NCBI RefSeq assembly: GCF_019655855.1
Contig: NZ_BPFX01000007.1
Location: forward strand, 124,001-188,000
From: Pseudomonas paralcaligenes
GTDB lineage: Bacteria; Pseudomonadota; Gammaproteobacteria; Pseudomonadales; Pseudomonadaceae
Length of the DNA: 64,000 bases
Direction of reading: 5' to 3'
Positions 62,053-64,000 of the stretch are shown here, piece after piece. The position numbers and the translations under genes were made by a program. Every line of letters begins with the position of its first letter. The stretch's first letter is position 1. Below the pieces are notes generated by a model. The model worked only from the letters and a program-made list of their open reading frames with translations, had not been told where the DNA came from and did not search any database.

Positions 62053-62688
62053 TCAGCCTTTTTCCGGCTGGAAGCGCACCACGAAACCCTTGAGATTCTG
62101 CTGGCGGTTGAGCTGGTCGCGCAGGCGATCGGCCTCGGCGCGCTCGATGACGGGGCCGACGAACACCCGGTTCATCCCGTCGAAGGTGCGGATATAGGCG
62201 TTGTAGCCGCCGCTGCGCAGGGTCTGCTGCAGCTTCTCGGCGCCGGCGCGGCTGGACAGGCTGGCCAGCTGCACCGACCAGCTGACCGGCAGGTTGCTGG
62301 CATCCAGGCCGCTGGCCGGCTTCTGCGCGGCCGGAGCCTGGGCTTGCGCCGGCGCCGGGGTGGCCGCGGGCTGCTGCGGTTGAGCCTGAGGCTGGGGCTT
62401 GGGCTCAGCGACGGGCTGGCTCGGCAGTGCGGTGATCGGCTCGCTGGGCGACTGCGGCACCGGCTCCACCGGCGGCACCTCGTCCTCAGGCACCGGTTCG
62501 GGCACCACCACCGGGTCCATCGCCACCTCGGGCATGGCCGGCCTTTCGGGCATCGCCGGCGCGTTCACCGTGACCTGGCGCATCTCGTCTTCACGGGAAA
62601 ACAGCATGGGCAGGAAGATCACCGCAAGAGCCACCAGCACCAGTGCGCCGACGATACGCTGCTTGAGCCCCTTATCCAGCACTGCCAT
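62053..62688 (-). CDS. SPOR domain-containing membrane protein
   Basis: A 211-residue bitopic protein: short cytoplasmic N-terminus (MAVLDKGLKQR), one helix (IVGALVLVALAVIFLPMLF), a long Pro/Ala/Gln-rich periplasmic linker (about 40-130), and a C-terminal SPOR domain (VSWSVQLASLSSRAGAEKLQQTLRSGGYNAYIRTFDGMNRVFVGPVIERAEADRLRDQLN) that binds denuded peptidoglycan at the septum. Start is ATG 62688 inside the folC end (17-base overlap). DedD-like in layout and in its place next to folC and cvpA. Confidence 0.94.
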   Translation of the reverse strand: MAVLDKGLKQRIVGALVLVALAVIFLPMLFSREDEMRQVTVNAPAMPERPAMPEVAMDPVVVPEPVPEDEVPPVEPVPQSPSEPITALPSQPVAEPKPQPQAQPQQPAATPAPAQAQAPAAQKPASGLDASNLPVSWSVQLASLSSRAGAEKLQQTLRSGGYNAYIRTFDGMNRVFVGPVIERAEADRLRDQLNRQQNLKGFVVRFQPEKG

Positions 62689-63970
62689 CGCTTGCCTCCG
62701 CCTGTTGGCCGAGCCACTCCAGGGCCTCGGCCACGCAATAGAAAGATCCGAACACGAGAATCTCGTCACCCTCGTTCGCCCGGCCACACTGTACCAGCAA
62801 AGCCTCTGCCACGCAGGCGCAGGCATGCACCTCCGCGCCCAGGTTGCGCAGCGCCGCCTCGAGCTCGCCAGCCGGACGCGAACGCGGGCTGTCCAGCGGC
62901 GCCACCGCCCAGTCCTGCACTTCCAGCTGCAGCGGCGCCAGCACGCCGCCCAAATCCTTGTCGGTCAGCAGGCCGAACACCGCGAGACGCTGCCCTTGCA
63001 GCGGGCGTGCCGCCAGCCGCGACGCCAGATACTCGGCGGCGTGAGGGTTGTGTCCGACGTCCAGCAGCAGCGTCAGCGCCTTGCCCTGCCAGTTCAGCCG
63101 CCGCACATCCAGGCGACCGGTCACCCGGGTACGCTGCAACGCCGCGGCCAGACGCTCCGGCTGCCAGGCCAGGCCCAGCGCCGCATAGGCCTGCAGGGCC
63201 AGGGCCGCGTTCTCCATGGGCAGGTCGAGCAGCGGCAGACCATGCAGCTCCAGCACCTGGCCGGTCGCCGTGAGCCCTCGCCAGTCCCAGCCATCGCCAC
63301 GCACGGCCAGATCGTAGTCGCGCCCACGCAGGAACAGCGGGCAATCCAGCTCGGCGACCTTCTGCAGCAGCGGCAGCGGCGGGTCGAGATCGCCGCACAG
63401 GGCGGGCTTGTCCTGGCGCAGGATGCCGGCCTTCTCGAAGGCCACCGATTCGCGGGTATCGCCGAGCCAGTCGACATGATCGAGACCGATGCTGGTGACC
63501 AGCGCCAGATCGGCATCGACCAGGTTGACCGCGTCCAGCCGCCCGCCCAGGCCGACCTCCAGCACCACCGCATCCAGGGCGGCGCGCTCGAACAGCCAGA
63601 AGGCCGCCAGGGTGCCCATCTCGAAATAGGTCAGGGAAATCTCGCTACGCCCGGCTTCGACCGCGGCGAACGCCTCGCACAGCTCCTCGTCGGAGGCATC
63701 ACGGCCTTCGAGCTGGACGCGCTCGTTGTAGCGCAGCAGATGGGGGGAGCTGTAGACGCCGACCCTGAGCCCATGTTCGCGCAGCAGGGAAGCCACGAAG
63801 GCGCAGGTGGACCCCTTGCCGTTGGTACCGGTGACCGTGATCACCAGCGGCGCCGGCTTGCCCAGGCCGAGCCGGCGGGCCACCTCGTGCGAGCGCTCCA
63901 GCCCCATGTCGATGGCGCTGGGGTGCAGTTGCTCCAGGTAGCTCAGCCAGTCGGCGAGGGATCGACTCAT
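62672..63970 (-). CDS. folC: Dihydrofolate synthase / folylpolyglutamate synthase
   Basis: Adds glutamate to dihydropteroate and to folates; 432 residues. P-loop VTVTGTNGKGSTCAFVASLL (G48-T-N-G-K-G-S), YSSPHLLRYNERVQLEGRDASDEEL substrate loop, TYFEMGTLAAFWLF, VVLEVGLGGRLDAVN, SIGLDHVDWLGDT and the C-terminal LLLDVGHNPHAAEYLASRL domain. The start ATG overlaps the accD stop (ATGA) and the SPOR gene begins in its last codons, so accD-folC-SPOR is a compact operon. Confidence 0.97.
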   Translation of the reverse strand: MSRSLADWLSYLEQLHPSAIDMGLERSHEVARRLGLGKPAPLVITVTGTNGKGSTCAFVASLLREHGLRVGVYSSPHLLRYNERVQLEGRDASDEELCEAFAAVEAGRSEISLTYFEMGTLAAFWLFERAALDAVVLEVGLGGRLDAVNLVDADLALVTSIGLDHVDWLGDTRESVAFEKAGILRQDKPALCGDLDPPLPLLQKVAELDCPLFLRGRDYDLAVRGDGWDWRGLTATGQVLELHGLPLLDLPMENAALALQAYAALGLAWQPERLAAALQRTRVTGRLDVRRLNWQGKALTLLLDVGHNPHAAEYLASRLAARPLQGQRLAVFGLLTDKDLGGVLAPLQLEVQDWAVAPLDSPRSRPAGELEAALRNLGAEVHACACVAEALLVQCGRANEGDEILVFGSFYCVAEALEWLGQQAEASDGSAG

Positions 63971-64000
63971 GCGCTGGCCGAGACCGGAGCCGCGACCGGG
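63967..64000 (-). CDS. accD: Last codons of accD (acetyl-CoA carboxylase beta subunit), partial
   Basis: Reading in from the window edge on the minus strand gives PVAAPVSASA and TGA, whose TGA overlaps the folC ATG. Identity is by conserved gene order only (accD-folC in Pseudomonas); the Ala/Pro/Ser-rich tail is consistent with an AccD C-terminus. Confidence 0.55.
   Translation of the reverse strand, partial: PVAAPVSASA

Overview
This window is chromosomal DNA of a high-GC gammaproteobacterium, almost certainly a Pseudomonas of the P. aeruginosa lineage. The evidence is the complete Xcp-type type II secretion locus (two divergent operons flanked by tRNA-Asp/tRNA-Val on one side and metZ-purF-cvpA-SPOR-folC-accD on the other), the cysS-glnS-ppiB-lpxH block, an AmpC of the Pseudomonas type, and a MacAB-OpmQ/PvdRT-OpmQ-like efflux operon beside a TonB-dependent siderophore receptor.

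Layout. 1-8.4 kb: 3' part of a TonB siderophore receptor; yhhQ (queuosine precursor transporter) under a preQ1-I riboswitch; a tiny orphan type I-F CRISPR array (two repeats, one spacer) bracketed by REP-like repeats; a periplasmic protein; the macA-macB-opmQ export operon. 8.4-13.4 kb: RibD-like reductase, FKBP isomerase, AmpC beta-lactamase, a GAF/degenerate GGDEF/EAL protein and two DUF202 membrane proteins. 13.4-17.9 kb: TetR regulator and operator divergent from two crotonases, an alpha/beta hydrolase, a nitroreductase and a small membrane protein. 18-21.5 kb: a four-gene MCE (Mla-like) lipid transport operon. 21.5-24.7 kb: methyltransferase, a flavoprotein reductase divergent from an Rrf2 regulator with a palindromic operator, and a double VOC protein. 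24.8-31.5 kb: M24 peptidase, SMP-30-like, DUF1302 and DUF1329 operon divergent from an AraC regulator. 31.6-33.1 kb: a visibly lower-GC accessory patch of three small orphan genes, one resembling an Imm10 immunity protein. 33.1-41.8 kb: cysS, glnS, ppiB, lpxH, a methyltransferase, a KefB/C antiporter, cysZ, tRNA-Asp and tRNA-Val with their promoter and terminator. 41.9-58 kb: xcpZ-Y-X-W-V-U-T-S-R on the minus strand and xcpP-Q on the plus strand, separated by a 913-residue haem peroxidase and a MalT-type LuxR regulator. 58-64 kb: a MITE-like element, metZ, purF, cvpA, a SPOR protein, folC and the last codons of accD.

Most unusual content: the peroxidase/regulator pair between the two halves of the secretion locus (the peroxidase carries a cyclooxygenase/alpha-dioxygenase-like Tyr-x-x-His motif plus a catalase-like C-terminal region), and the solitary I-F CRISPR unit with exact 28+32 spacing but no cas genes in view. 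Family assignments come from motifs and remembered family features; no searches were run.
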